A program made the position numbers and the translations under genes. From CANLWN01 sp039815505 (GTDB lineage Bacteria; Bacteroidota; Bacteroidia; Flavobacteriales; Flavobacteriaceae), in contig JBCBZE010000192.1 in assembly GCA_039815505.1 (NCBI GenBank), positions 1 through 6,728 on the forward strand: a stretch of 6,728 bases of DNA, given 5' to 3'. The notes beneath the pieces are model-generated. The model saw nothing but the letters and a program-made list of their open reading frames with translations. It had not been told where the DNA came from and did no database searches. This document shows positions 1 to 6,144 of the stretch, one piece after another (positions within the stretch are counted from its first letter, which is position 1; the number at the start of each line of letters is the position of its first letter).

Positions 1-108
1 GGCATTTTTCTTTAACTCTTCAGGAATATGGGAGACCGCCAAAGATTTGGTCTGGGGATAGGCTATCTGAAAAATAAACAATAGACAATACAGGAAGAAT
101 AAGCGCAT
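1..108 (-). CDS. N-terminal fragment of an exported protein, possibly DUF3857/transglutaminase-like (cut by window edge)
   Basis: Only the first 36 codons are visible: ATG at 108-106 reading toward base 1 with no stop. Residues 1-19 form a typical signal peptide: Arg at position 2, a hydrophobic core (residues 3-16) and a probable cleavage near AYPQ (16-19), so the product is exported to the periplasm or outer membrane. The mature start reads KSLAVSHIPEELKKNA. This resembles the opening of Bacteroidota DUF3857 proteins, where 'IPEELKKNA' commonly precedes the first conserved strand; these are large secreted proteins with a transglutaminase-like fold and unclear role. That family call rests on a short motif from memory and is tentative, while the signal peptide is directly visible. 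The 95 bases separating it from dtd upstream hold no terminator hairpin and no convincing promoter, so whether it belongs to the rsgA-dtd transcript is open. Confidence 0.55.
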   Translation of the reverse strand, partial: MRLFFLYCLLFIFQIAYPQTKSLAVSHIPEELKKNA

Positions 109-203
109 TCTTGGGTTTGGTTTGGTAATTTTTGGTTATTCCGTCGAAGAAATAAAAATCGTAAAATTCTTACATATTTCCATCAAAAAATCGATAAAAA
201 GTC

Positions 204-656
204 CTATTCCTTATTTTTGGTGTCGATCACTATGGTGACCGGACCATCGTTTAACAGTGCTACTTTCATATCCGCACCAAAAATACCAGTTCCCACTTTT
301 TTACCTATTTCTATCTCCATTTGTGCTATGAAATTCTCATATAAGGGAACTGCGATACCCGGTTTGGCAGCTTTAATATATGACGGACGATTTCCCTTCT
401 TTGTAGAAGCATGCAAGGTAAACTGACTGACCACGATAACATCTCCTTTACTATCTAGCAATGACCTGTTCATTATACCTTCAACATCGTTAAAAATTCT
501 CAGGTGAGCTATTTTTCTCGATAGCCATTGGATATCATCTTTACTATCGGCATCCTCAATTCCCAACAAGACCAATAAACCGTTTCCTATTTTAGAAATT
601 ACCTTACCTTCCACGGTAACACTGGCTTTTGAAACTCTTTGGATGATGGCCTTCAT
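204..656 (-). CDS. dtd: D-aminoacyl-tRNA deacylase (DTD)
   Basis: This is a cytoplasmic homodimeric proofreading enzyme that hydrolyses D-amino acids (and glycine mischarged on tRNA-Ala) from tRNA, keeping them out of translation. The 150-residue length matches the bacterial family (about 145-150). It opens with the standard MKAIIQRVSKASVTV. Both active-site signatures are intact: SQFTL at residues 77-81 and NDGPVT at 136-141, whose cis Gly-Pro (138-139) gives chiral selectivity by protruding into the partner subunit's pocket. KGNRPSY (87-93) and GIFGADM (124-130) are further family landmarks. The start ATG (656-654) directly follows the rsgA stop codon (659-657) with no intervening base, which suggests translational coupling in a two-gene transcript. 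No Shine-Dalgarno sequence is evident, as usual in Bacteroidota. Nothing looks degraded, and the assignment is secure. Confidence 0.97.
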   Translation of the reverse strand: MKAIIQRVSKASVTVEGKVISKIGNGLLVLLGIEDADSKDDIQWLSRKIAHLRIFNDVEGIMNRSLLDSKGDVIVVSQFTLHASTKKGNRPSYIKAAKPGIAVPLYENFIAQMEIEIGKKVGTGIFGADMKVALLNDGPVTIVIDTKNKE

Positions 657-1607
657 TTATTTCTCGCTATAAATATCCACTCTATAGTTCTCCTCTTCCC
701 CCGTAACCATTTGCACATAGCTTTTATAGCGGCTCCAGGCCACCTCATCGTTCTCCAAGGCCTTCTTTATGGCACATTGCGGTTCATCTAAATGCAGGCA
801 ATTATTGAATTTGCATTGATTTTTTAAATTGAAAAACTCGGGAAAATAGTCGCCTATCTCGGAAGCCTCCATGTCCACGATACCAAACCCCTTGATTCCT
901 GGAGTATCAATGATCCTTGCGCCAAAATCCAAATCGTACATTTCGGCAAAGGTCGTTGTATGCTGACCTTGCAAATGTTGTTCCGATATACTGGATGTTT
1001 TTATATTTAGTCCAGGTTGCAGTAAATTGATCAACGTGGATTTACCTACCCCGGAATGACCGGAAAACATACTGGTACCATTTTTCATAAATTCCTTTAC
1101 TTGATGTATATTTTTTCCGGTTTTTGCGGAAATACCTATACACGTATACCCGATATCACGGTATAAGGCCGCAAGGTATTTAACTTCCAACAACTCATCG
1201 GCGCTATACGTATCTATCTTGTTAAAAAGTAAAATAGCAGGGATTTCGTATGCCTCGGAGGTAACTAAAAAACGATCTATAAAACTTGTAAAGGTAGTAG
1301 GGTTGTTTAAGGTAATCATTAAAAAAACTTGATCTAGATTGGCGGCAATAATATGTGTTTGCTTTGAAAGTTTTACCGATTTTCTAATGATATAATTTTT
1401 ACGGTCCAAGATTTCAGAAATGATCCCTACCGTTTCATCCCCCAATTTTTCTACCTCGAAACGAACATGATCCCCAACGGCAACAGGATTGGTACTTTTT
1501 ATGCCCTTAATTCGAAATTTTCCCTTGATCCTACATTCATAAAAGCTACCATCATCCACTTTTACGGTATACCAACTTCCGGTAGATTTATAAACTGTAC
1601 CCTGCAT
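657..1607 (-). CDS. rsgA: Ribosome small-subunit-dependent GTPase A (RsgA/YjeQ)
   Basis: RsgA is a late-stage 30S ribosome assembly GTPase that checks the decoding centre and releases RbfA. The 316 residues show the family architecture: an N-terminal OB-fold (about 1-75), a circularly permuted GTPase domain, then a zinc finger. The permutation is visible in motif order: G4 NKID (129-132) and G5 ISAKTG (159-164) precede G1 GHSGVGKST (183-191), the G2/switch I segment GQHTTT (214-219) and G3 DTPG (234-237). The zinc ligands are C265, C270, H272 and C278, in the C-x4-C-x-H-x5-C pattern. The start at 1607 is supported by the standard opening MQGTVYKSTG. It is followed immediately by dtd and is transcribed divergently from the plus-strand gene at 1708. 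Its promoter should lie within 1608-1707, but I could not pick a convincing one. All GTPase and zinc residues are intact. Confidence 0.97.
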   Translation of the reverse strand: MQGTVYKSTGSWYTVKVDDGSFYECRIKGKFRIKGIKSTNPVAVGDHVRFEVEKLGDETVGIISEILDRKNYIIRKSVKLSKQTHIIAANLDQVFLMITLNNPTTFTSFIDRFLVTSEAYEIPAILLFNKIDTYSADELLEVKYLAALYRDIGYTCIGISAKTGKNIHQVKEFMKNGTSMFSGHSGVGKSTLINLLQPGLNIKTSSISEQHLQGQHTTTFAEMYDLDFGARIIDTPGIKGFGIVDMEASEIGDYFPEFFNLKNQCKFNNCLHLDEPQCAIKKALENDEVAWSRYKSYVQMVTGEEENYRVDIYSEK

Positions 1608-1656
1608 TCTTATGTATTTCTTTACAAAGAAACAACAATCCTTTTATACTATCCTT

Positions 1657-1664
1657 TATCTTTA
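1657..1664 (+). promoter_or_regulatory. Candidate Bacteroidota -7 box for the 1708 gene
   Basis: TATCTTTA matches the Bacteroidota -7 consensus TAnnTTTG at all but the last defined base. It lies 43 bases upstream of the ATG at 1708, giving a likely leader of about 35 bases. No matching TTG -33 element is found 19 bases upstream, so this is a weak call from one motif. The same octamer occurs before the secreted-protein gene ending at 2889. Confidence 0.3.
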
Positions 1665-1707
1665 CACGTTGAAAGGACTATTAACAACCAAATTAAAATT
1701 TTTAATT

Positions 1708-2148
1708 ATGAAAAAAATCTTTTTTATCGCTTTACTTGCCCTAGTTTCGACAATCGACGCTCAGGCCCAACAATTTAAGGTAATCACAAGTGTAGAATCC
1801 ATTGTACCTAATGGACTTGGAAGATCTAGGATTATCAGCGCTTTGGAGGATAAGGATTATAAGGAATATTCAAGTATCCAAACCGATGAGGACAACACAA
1901 GAAATAAATCTAAAAGAGGTGATATTCGTGTGAAAAATTTTGAGGAAACCAAATTATTGAACTTCTATAATATTGGTGGAATCCGTTTTCAGAATATTGC
2001 CGCTAACGATGCTTTGATTACCTCTAAAATAAACACGATGGTATCTGAAGGATGGGAGCTGGCATTTGTGACCAGTGCCGTGGAAAGTGAAGGTGGTAAG
2101 GGAGATGGTAAAGGTATTTTTATTACCCGATATATCTTTAAAAAATAG
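1708..2148 (+). CDS. Exported protein of unknown function with DUF4177-like C-terminus
   Basis: The product is 146 residues and I do not recognise a named function. Residues 1-20 are a clear signal peptide (MKK, hydrophobic core, AQA at 18-20 before Gln21), so the mature protein is probably periplasmic. This fixes the start at 1708: the frame is open back to an ATG at 1612, but using that would bury the signal peptide behind 32 residues. Mature features are VESIVPNGLGRSR (29-41), a charged, probably flexible middle (48-76, rich in Asp, Glu, Lys, Arg), and a tail with SEGWELAFV (113-121) ending RYIFKK (141-146). The pattern 'polar helix, EGWEL, beta strand, terminal YIFKK' resembles the small DUF4177 domain, whose role is unknown. 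It is the only plus-strand gene in the window, inserted between two minus-strand units, with its own candidate promoter and a strong terminator, so it is probably monocistronic. The coding call is strong; the domain resemblance is inferred. Confidence 0.85.
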   Translation: MKKIFFIALLALVSTIDAQAQQFKVITSVESIVPNGLGRSRIISALEDKDYKEYSSIQTDEDNTRNKSKRGDIRVKNFEETKLLNFYNIGGIRFQNIAANDALITSKINTMVSEGWELAFVTSAVESEGGKGDGKGIFITRYIFKK

Positions 2149-2169
2149 ACCTATTATATTTAAAAAGGT

Positions 2170-2202
2170 AAAGCCCTTGATGACTATCAGGGGCTTTTTT
2201 TT
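2170..2202 (+). terminator. Rho-independent terminator after the 1708 gene
   Basis: A 12-base-pair stem (2170-2181 with 2186-2197) closes a four-base loop (GACT) and runs into eight consecutive T residues (2195-2202), 21 bases after the stop codon. The single imperfect pair (2177 with 2190) is a G-U wobble in plus-strand RNA but an A-C mismatch in minus-strand RNA, so the element is built for the plus strand. A shorter A run at 2162-2166 could give weak termination for the convergent minus-strand gene ending at 2212. Confidence 0.92.
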
Positions 2203-2211
2203 GTTCGTTTT

Positions 2212-2889
2212 CTAGTAATCCTGGATATAGATTCTTCCTCCCGCAAGTGTGTTTTTATTGACCTCTTTAGGGTTGCCGTATACATAAACGTCCCCACCGG
2301 CCTTAACATTGATATCCACTTGATCCGAAGCATGTAATTCTGCTTCTCCCCCTGCGGAAATCTTGACACTGGCGAAGGCGGTCTTTAGTTCCTTGCCCTC
2401 AAAAATGCCTCCTGTATTCAATACGATATATTGACTTTTTGCCAAGCCAGAAGCTTTAACTATTCCCCCGGTCACGGCTCTAACATCAACATTTTCCACA
2501 TCCATTCCAATGGTAATTTGGGCACCCTCCTGCGCTTTTAATGCTATCCTGTCCTTTTCCACCAGTTCATTACAGACTATTTTGGCCCCCTCGTTTCCAT
2601 CAATAATATCCAAGTCGGTGTAATACACTTCGATTAAGGTATGCTCCCCCTGAAACTTTTTTTCTAACTGCATTCGAAGTTTTAACACTCCCTTTTTATT
2701 GACCCATTTAATGTCGTACACATTGTCCCCTTTAATCAAAATCCTATTTTCATCGGATTTTATAAGGTTTACCTCAATAAGATCAAAAACCTTTATCTCG
2801 TTAAAATCACCTACGTTCTTATCAATTATGCTTTGTGAGAAGGTAATTGTTGTTGCCAATACTAAACAAAATGTAACTATTTTTTTCAT
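2212..2889 (-). CDS. Head GIN domain (DUF2807) exported protein
   Basis: The product has 225 residues. A signal peptide covers about residues 1-18 (MKKIVTF plus hydrophobic core, likely cut TFS/QS); there is no lipobox, so it is not a lipoprotein. Residues 27-42 (GDFNEIKVFDLIEVNL) are the usual opening of the DUF2807 'putative auto-transporter adhesin, head GIN domain' family, which is common in Bacteroidota, predicted to form stacked beta strands, and mostly of unknown role at the cell surface or periplasm. Seven glycine turns follow at near-regular spacing: EGA (100-102), EGA (121-123), and GG pairs at 141, 160, 180, 198 and 217. This is consistent with a beta-helix or beta-roll. Usual family length is about 200-250, so it appears complete. 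A terminator lies between it and the upstream aromatic gene and a candidate promoter lies before its start, so it is probably transcribed alone and is unrelated to aromatic synthesis. Confidence 0.9.
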   Translation of the reverse strand: MKKIVTFCLVLATTITFSQSIIDKNVGDFNEIKVFDLIEVNLIKSDENRILIKGDNVYDIKWVNKKGVLKLRMQLEKKFQGEHTLIEVYYTDLDIIDGNEGAKIVCNELVEKDRIALKAQEGAQITIGMDVENVDVRAVTGGIVKASGLAKSQYIVLNTGGIFEGKELKTAFASVKISAGGEAELHASDQVDINVKAGGDVYVYGNPKEVNKNTLAGGRIYIQDY

Positions 2890-2910
2890 GTTCGTTCTTT
2901 TGATTCTATC

Positions 2911-2918
2911 TAAAGATA
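2911..2918 (-). promoter_or_regulatory. Candidate Bacteroidota -7 box for the DUF2807 gene
   Basis: Read on the minus strand this is TATCTTTA, close to the consensus TAnnTTTG, and it ends 21 bases before the ATG at 2889. It sits downstream of the aromatic-operon terminator, where a new promoter would be expected. The -33 region shows TGT rather than TTG at the expected spacing, so support is modest. Confidence 0.35.
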
Positions 2919-2953
2919 AGACGAAAGTGGAATTGTTACAGTGGCATTGAAAT

Positions 2954-2983
2954 AAAAAATCCCGATTTACATCAGGATTTTTT
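2954..2983 (-). terminator. Rho-independent terminator of the aromatic amino-acid operon
   Basis: An inverted repeat (2954-2966 with 2971-2983) flanks a four-base loop two bases past the last operon gene's stop codon. In minus-strand RNA it is a 13-pair stem with one G-U wobble (2963 with 2974), with the stem's 3' side ending in six U residues followed by A and UUU. In plus-strand RNA the wobble becomes a C-A mismatch, so it is oriented for the minus strand. It separates the aromatic operon from the DUF2807 gene. Confidence 0.9.
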
Positions 2984-2985
2984 CA

Positions 2986-4068
2986 TTATGCATTTATCAC
3001 CTTTTCCTGATGATTAATGGATTCTTGGTGTATAGCTTTGAACATACGCAAGACAAACTCCTCACTTAAACCTTTGGATTCTCCCTCCAAGATCATTTTA
3101 CCTAAAATCGCATTCCATCTATTGGTTTGGAGCACGGCAACGTTCTTTTGCTTTTTTAGTTCACCTATACCATCGGAAACCTTCATTCGTTTTCCAAGGG
3201 TATCGATCAACTGATTATCAATAATGTCTATTTGAGCCCTCAGGTTATTCAATTTACTATTATATTCGGCCTCTTCATTGGTTTCTTTTCTTATTCTAAG
3301 ATCTTCCATAATCTGTACCAATCGTTTAGGGGTTACTTGTTGCGCGGCATCGCTCCATGCATTATCTGGATCATGATGTGTTTCTATCATAAGTCCGTCA
3401 AAGTTCAAGTCAAGTGCTGTTTGCGAAACATCAAAAATCATATCCCGTTTCCCGGTAATATGCGATGGATCATTGATCAATGGTAAATCAGGGAACTTCG
3501 TCTGTAATTCAATGGCCAACTGCCATTCCGGAATGTTACGGTACTTGGTTTTTTCGTAGGTTGAGAAGCCTCTATGGATTACCCCAAGTTTTTTAATATC
3601 GGCCGTATGCAGGCGCTCAATGGCCCCCAACCATAATGGTAAATCCGGGTTCACCGGATTCTTTACCAATACTACCTTATCGGTCCCTTTAAGTGCATCG
3701 GCTATTTCCTGGACAATAAAAGGGCTAACGGTAGACCTTGCCCCTATCCACAACAAATCTATATCATGTTCCAAAGCCAACTCTACATGGGCCCTATTGG
3801 CAACCTCTGTAGCTGTTTTAAGACCTGTTTCTTCCTTAACCTTCTGCAACCACTTAAGGCCCAAAGCCCCAACGCCTTCAAAATTACCGGGACGTGTCCT
3901 TGGCTTCCAGATACCCGCTCGGTAATAATTAACATCGGTATCTTTTAAATCATGGGCTATTTTTAGCACTTGTTCCTCGGTTTCAGCACTGCATGGTCCT
4001 GCAATTACCAAAGGATGGTTTAATCCCATATCATCTAACCAAGTTCTCATTTGTTTTGAATTTTCCAT
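2986..4068 (-). CDS. Bifunctional 3-deoxy-7-phosphoheptulonate synthase / chorismate mutase
   Basis: The N-terminal half condenses phosphoenolpyruvate and erythrose-4-phosphate to DAHP, the first shikimate-pathway step; the C-terminal half converts chorismate to prephenate. Residues 1 to about 260 are a type I-beta (KDO8PS-like) DAHP synthase with AGPCSAE (23-29), KPRTRPGNFEG (55-65), KNPVNPD (136-142), HRGF (165-168), DPSH (200-203) and LMIET (226-230). Spacing against the known family gives metal ligands C26, H203, E229 and D240. Residues about 271-360 are an AroQ-type helical chorismate mutase: R277, R294, K305, R317 and Q354 align with the E. coli active-site residues R11, R28, K39, R51 and Q88. 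The usual Glu after R317 is Trp318. In homologous Prevotella/Porphyromonas fusions the mutase domain confers prephenate feedback inhibition on DAHP synthesis, so regulation is probably by interdomain allostery (inference). It starts 8 bases after the tyrA stop and is the last gene before the operon terminator. At 360 residues it is full length for this fusion. Confidence 0.96.
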   Translation of the reverse strand: MENSKQMRTWLDDMGLNHPLVIAGPCSAETEEQVLKIAHDLKDTDVNYYRAGIWKPRTRPGNFEGVGALGLKWLQKVKEETGLKTATEVANRAHVELALEHDIDLLWIGARSTVSPFIVQEIADALKGTDKVVLVKNPVNPDLPLWLGAIERLHTADIKKLGVIHRGFSTYEKTKYRNIPEWQLAIELQTKFPDLPLINDPSHITGKRDMIFDVSQTALDLNFDGLMIETHHDPDNAWSDAAQQVTPKRLVQIMEDLRIRKETNEEAEYNSKLNNLRAQIDIIDNQLIDTLGKRMKVSDGIGELKKQKNVAVLQTNRWNAILGKMILEGESKGLSEEFVLRMFKAIHQESINHQEKVINA

Positions 4069-4076
4069 TTCTATTT

Positions 4077-4937
4077 TTAATTTTTATTCAGTGGTATTCC
4101 CTTTAATATTTCTCTTATTTTATTGGTATTGTTCATCTCATCATATATGCCTTTATAATTATCCGCTATAAGCAACTGTTTGAAGGATTCTAGATTTTGG
4201 ATGTATTCTTCCAAAGTTTCTATTACATTCTCTTTGTTCTGCTCAAAAATAGGGGTCCACATGGCTGGAGAACTTTTGGCCAAACGAACGGTACTTTCAA
4301 AACCACTGCCGGCCATATCAAAAATATCCCGTTCATTCTTCTCCTTTTCAATCACAGTCTTGCCCAACATAAAGGAACTTATATGGGATAAATGGGAGAC
4401 ATAGGCAATATGTTTATCATGTGCCTCCGGATTCATATATCGAATCCGCATACCCAATCGTTGAAATAGTTCCAAAACTTTTTCTTGTAATCTAAAAGCT
4501 GTTTTTTCTATTTCGCAGATAATATTGGTCTTGTCCTTATATAGGCCCGATATGGCTGCTGAAGGACCGGAAAACTCTGTGCCTGAAATAGGGTGACATG
4601 CTAAAAAATTGCGTCGTTTAGGATGATTTTCGACCGCTTTGCAAACCAAGGACTTGGTAGAACCCGCATCGAAAACAACCGCATCTTCATTAATCTTATC
4701 CAGAATTCCAGGTAGCTCCTGTACCAAAACATCCACGGGAATACTAACAACAACCATGTCGGCCAAAGCCAACTCATTGTAACCGGACTTCACATCGACT
4801 AGACCCAAGGCCATTGCTTCCTCCAAATGTGCGTCGTTATTGTCTATGCCATAAATCGTAACGCCAGAATACAATTGCTTAATATCCCTGGCCATGGAAC
4901 CTCCTATTAATCCTATACCGATTACGAATATGTTCAT
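4077..4937 (-). CDS. tyrA: Prephenate dehydrogenase
   Basis: TyrA oxidatively decarboxylates prephenate to 4-hydroxyphenylpyruvate, the tyrosine-branch step, in the cytoplasm. The N-terminal Rossmann domain shows GIGLIGGS (7-14), with D32 at the end of the second strand, which favours NAD+ over NADP+. Catalytic motifs are DAGSTK (90-95, S93), HPISGTE (115-121, H115 the catalytic His) and HDKHIAYVSHLSH (173-185); R218 and W227 have the spacing of the prephenate-binding Arg and the Trp in Aquifex TyrA. The C-terminal helical dimerisation domain follows. At 286 residues there is no ACT domain and no fused mutase, so tyrosine control must act through the dehydrogenase core or elsewhere. An in-frame stop 12 bases before the ATG supports the start. 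A 61-base gap after the aminotransferase gene contains no clear promoter or terminator, so it should be cotranscribed. Confidence 0.95.
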   Translation of the reverse strand: MNIFVIGIGLIGGSMARDIKQLYSGVTIYGIDNNDAHLEEAMALGLVDVKSGYNELALADMVVVSIPVDVLVQELPGILDKINEDAVVFDAGSTKSLVCKAVENHPKRRNFLACHPISGTEFSGPSAAISGLYKDKTNIICEIEKTAFRLQEKVLELFQRLGMRIRYMNPEAHDKHIAYVSHLSHISSFMLGKTVIEKEKNERDIFDMAGSGFESTVRLAKSSPAMWTPIFEQNKENVIETLEEYIQNLESFKQLLIADNYKGIYDEMNNTNKIREILKGIPLNKN

Positions 4938-4998
4938 ACTTATTGCTTATTACTACAGCAGGCCTCAACTTCCGTGGCCCAATAATTTATATGCTATT

Positions 4999-6144
4999 TT
5001 AGAATCTACTTATAGCTTCCTTAATTTTATCTTCTGCCACGCATAACGAAAAACGGATATATCCTTCCCCATTGCTTCCAAAAATAGTACCGGGAGCGAT
5101 AAATATATCCTTGTCGTACAAAATAGTATCGATAAACTGTTCGGATGAAACTTCCTTATGGGGCAACTTGGCCCAAACAAACATCCCCACCGCTTTTTCA
5201 TCGTATGTACAATTAAGTTTATCCGCTAAACTGAACATCAACGCTCTTCTAGTGATATACATTTGATTTAGCTGATCAAACCACTCTGCGCTACTTCCCA
5301 AAGCAGCGATTGCTCCTTTTTGAATACCGTAGAACATTCCGGAATCCATATTGCTCTTTACTTTCAATATGGCCGTAATATGTTCAGCACTTCCCAAAAC
5401 CATCCCAACACGCCAACCGGCCATATTGAAGGTTTTGCTCAAAGAGTTAAGTTCCAAGGCTGTTTCTTTTGCTCCCTCAATTTCCAAAATACTCATTGGC
5501 GAGGCATTCAAAACGAAACTATATGGATTATCATTGATCAATAGAATATCGTTTTTTCCTGCAAAATCAACCAAGCGTTGTAATTGATCTGTACTGGCCG
5601 TAGCCCCGGTAGGCATATGCGGATAGCTGATCCACATTAATTTTACCTTGGATACATCCTGTTTTTCCAGTTCAATTATATTTGGAAACCATGAATTGTT
5701 ATCGGTGAGGTTATAATATTTGGGAATGGCACCTACTAATTTTGTGACCGAAGTATAGGTTGGATAACCAGGATTGGGAATCAATACCTCATCGCCTTCA
5801 TTTAAAAAGGCCATGCTAATGTGCATGATACCTTCTTTGGACCCCATTAGGGGCAAAACCTCTGTTGAGGAATCGGTTATAACATTAAATTTTAATCGAT
5901 AAAAATGTGAAATCGCCTCCCGTAATTCCGGTAACCCCTGATAACTTTGATATTGATGTGCACCATTGTCCACCACGGCTTTTTGAATGGCGTCAATGAC
6001 CTTTTTGGAAGGAGCCAAGTCCGGACTACCTATCCCCATATTGATAATAGGTTTACCTTGCGCTATTAAACCTCTTACCTCCCTTAACTTTTTGGAGAAG
6101 TAATATTCCTCAATGGTATGTAAACGATTGGCCGTTTTTATCAT
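4999..6144 (-). CDS. PLP-dependent class I/II aminotransferase, probably aromatic
   Basis: This is a fold-type I aminotransferase of 381 residues. Visible landmarks are NMGIGSPDLAPS (35-46), substrate/PLP loop QYQSYQGLPELR (64-75), NPGYPTY (124-130), NDNPYS (204-209) with D205 for the pyridine nitrogen and Y208 for O3', the PLP Schiff-base K237 in SLSKTFNMAGWRVG (234-247) with R245 for the phosphate, and the carboxylate-binding R364 in YIRFS. Its position between pheA and tyrA, with a 4-base ATGA start/stop overlap with pheA, suggests it transaminates phenylpyruvate and 4-hydroxyphenylpyruvate to Phe and Tyr. That substrate assignment comes from context, since sequence alone cannot exclude aspartate, alanine or LL-diaminopimelate activity. 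One oddity: the canonical N-N-P-T-G loop reads H-M-P-T-G (176-180), replacing the Asn that normally contacts the PLP hydroxyl. Confidence 0.93.
   Translation of the reverse strand: MIKTANRLHTIEEYYFSKKLREVRGLIAQGKPIINMGIGSPDLAPSKKVIDAIQKAVVDNGAHQYQSYQGLPELREAISHFYRLKFNVITDSSTEVLPLMGSKEGIMHISMAFLNEGDEVLIPNPGYPTYTSVTKLVGAIPKYYNLTDNNSWFPNIIELEKQDVSKVKLMWISYPHMPTGATASTDQLQRLVDFAGKNDILLINDNPYSFVLNASPMSILEIEGAKETALELNSLSKTFNMAGWRVGMVLGSAEHITAILKVKSNMDSGMFYGIQKGAIAALGSSAEWFDQLNQMYITRRALMFSLADKLNCTYDEKAVGMFVWAKLPHKEVSSEQFIDTILYDKDIFIAPGTIFGSNGEGYIRFSLCVAEDKIKEAISRF

Noticed and set aside
1612..1707. N-terminal extension of the plus-strand secreted protein to the ATG at 1612
   Set aside because: It would place 32 residues before a textbook signal peptide and overlap the candidate -7 box at 1657-1664.
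1608..1707. Promoter for the rsgA-dtd unit on the minus strand
   Set aside because: TTTCTTTG and TTAATTTG resemble the -7 consensus, but each has T for A at its second base. No TTG lies at the right spacing before TTTCTTTG, and TTAATTTG has no clear -33 partner. A promoter must exist nearby, but I cannot choose one.
3232..3486. Plus-strand open frames inside the aromatic, rsgA and dtd genes (for example 217-426, 3232-3486, 3620-3925, 5320-5544)
   Set aside because: They lie antisense to strongly conserved enzymes, show no recognisable motifs, and are expected by chance opposite long coding frames.
4938..4998. Hairpin between the aminotransferase and tyrA genes as a terminator or attenuator
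   Set aside because: Only a four to five base GGCC pairing is possible and no T run follows; it is too weak to call.
4999..6144. LL-diaminopimelate aminotransferase
   Set aside because: The class I/II fold and length are compatible, but the position inside the Phe/Tyr operon with a 4-base overlap to pheA makes an aromatic role more likely; it is not fully excluded.
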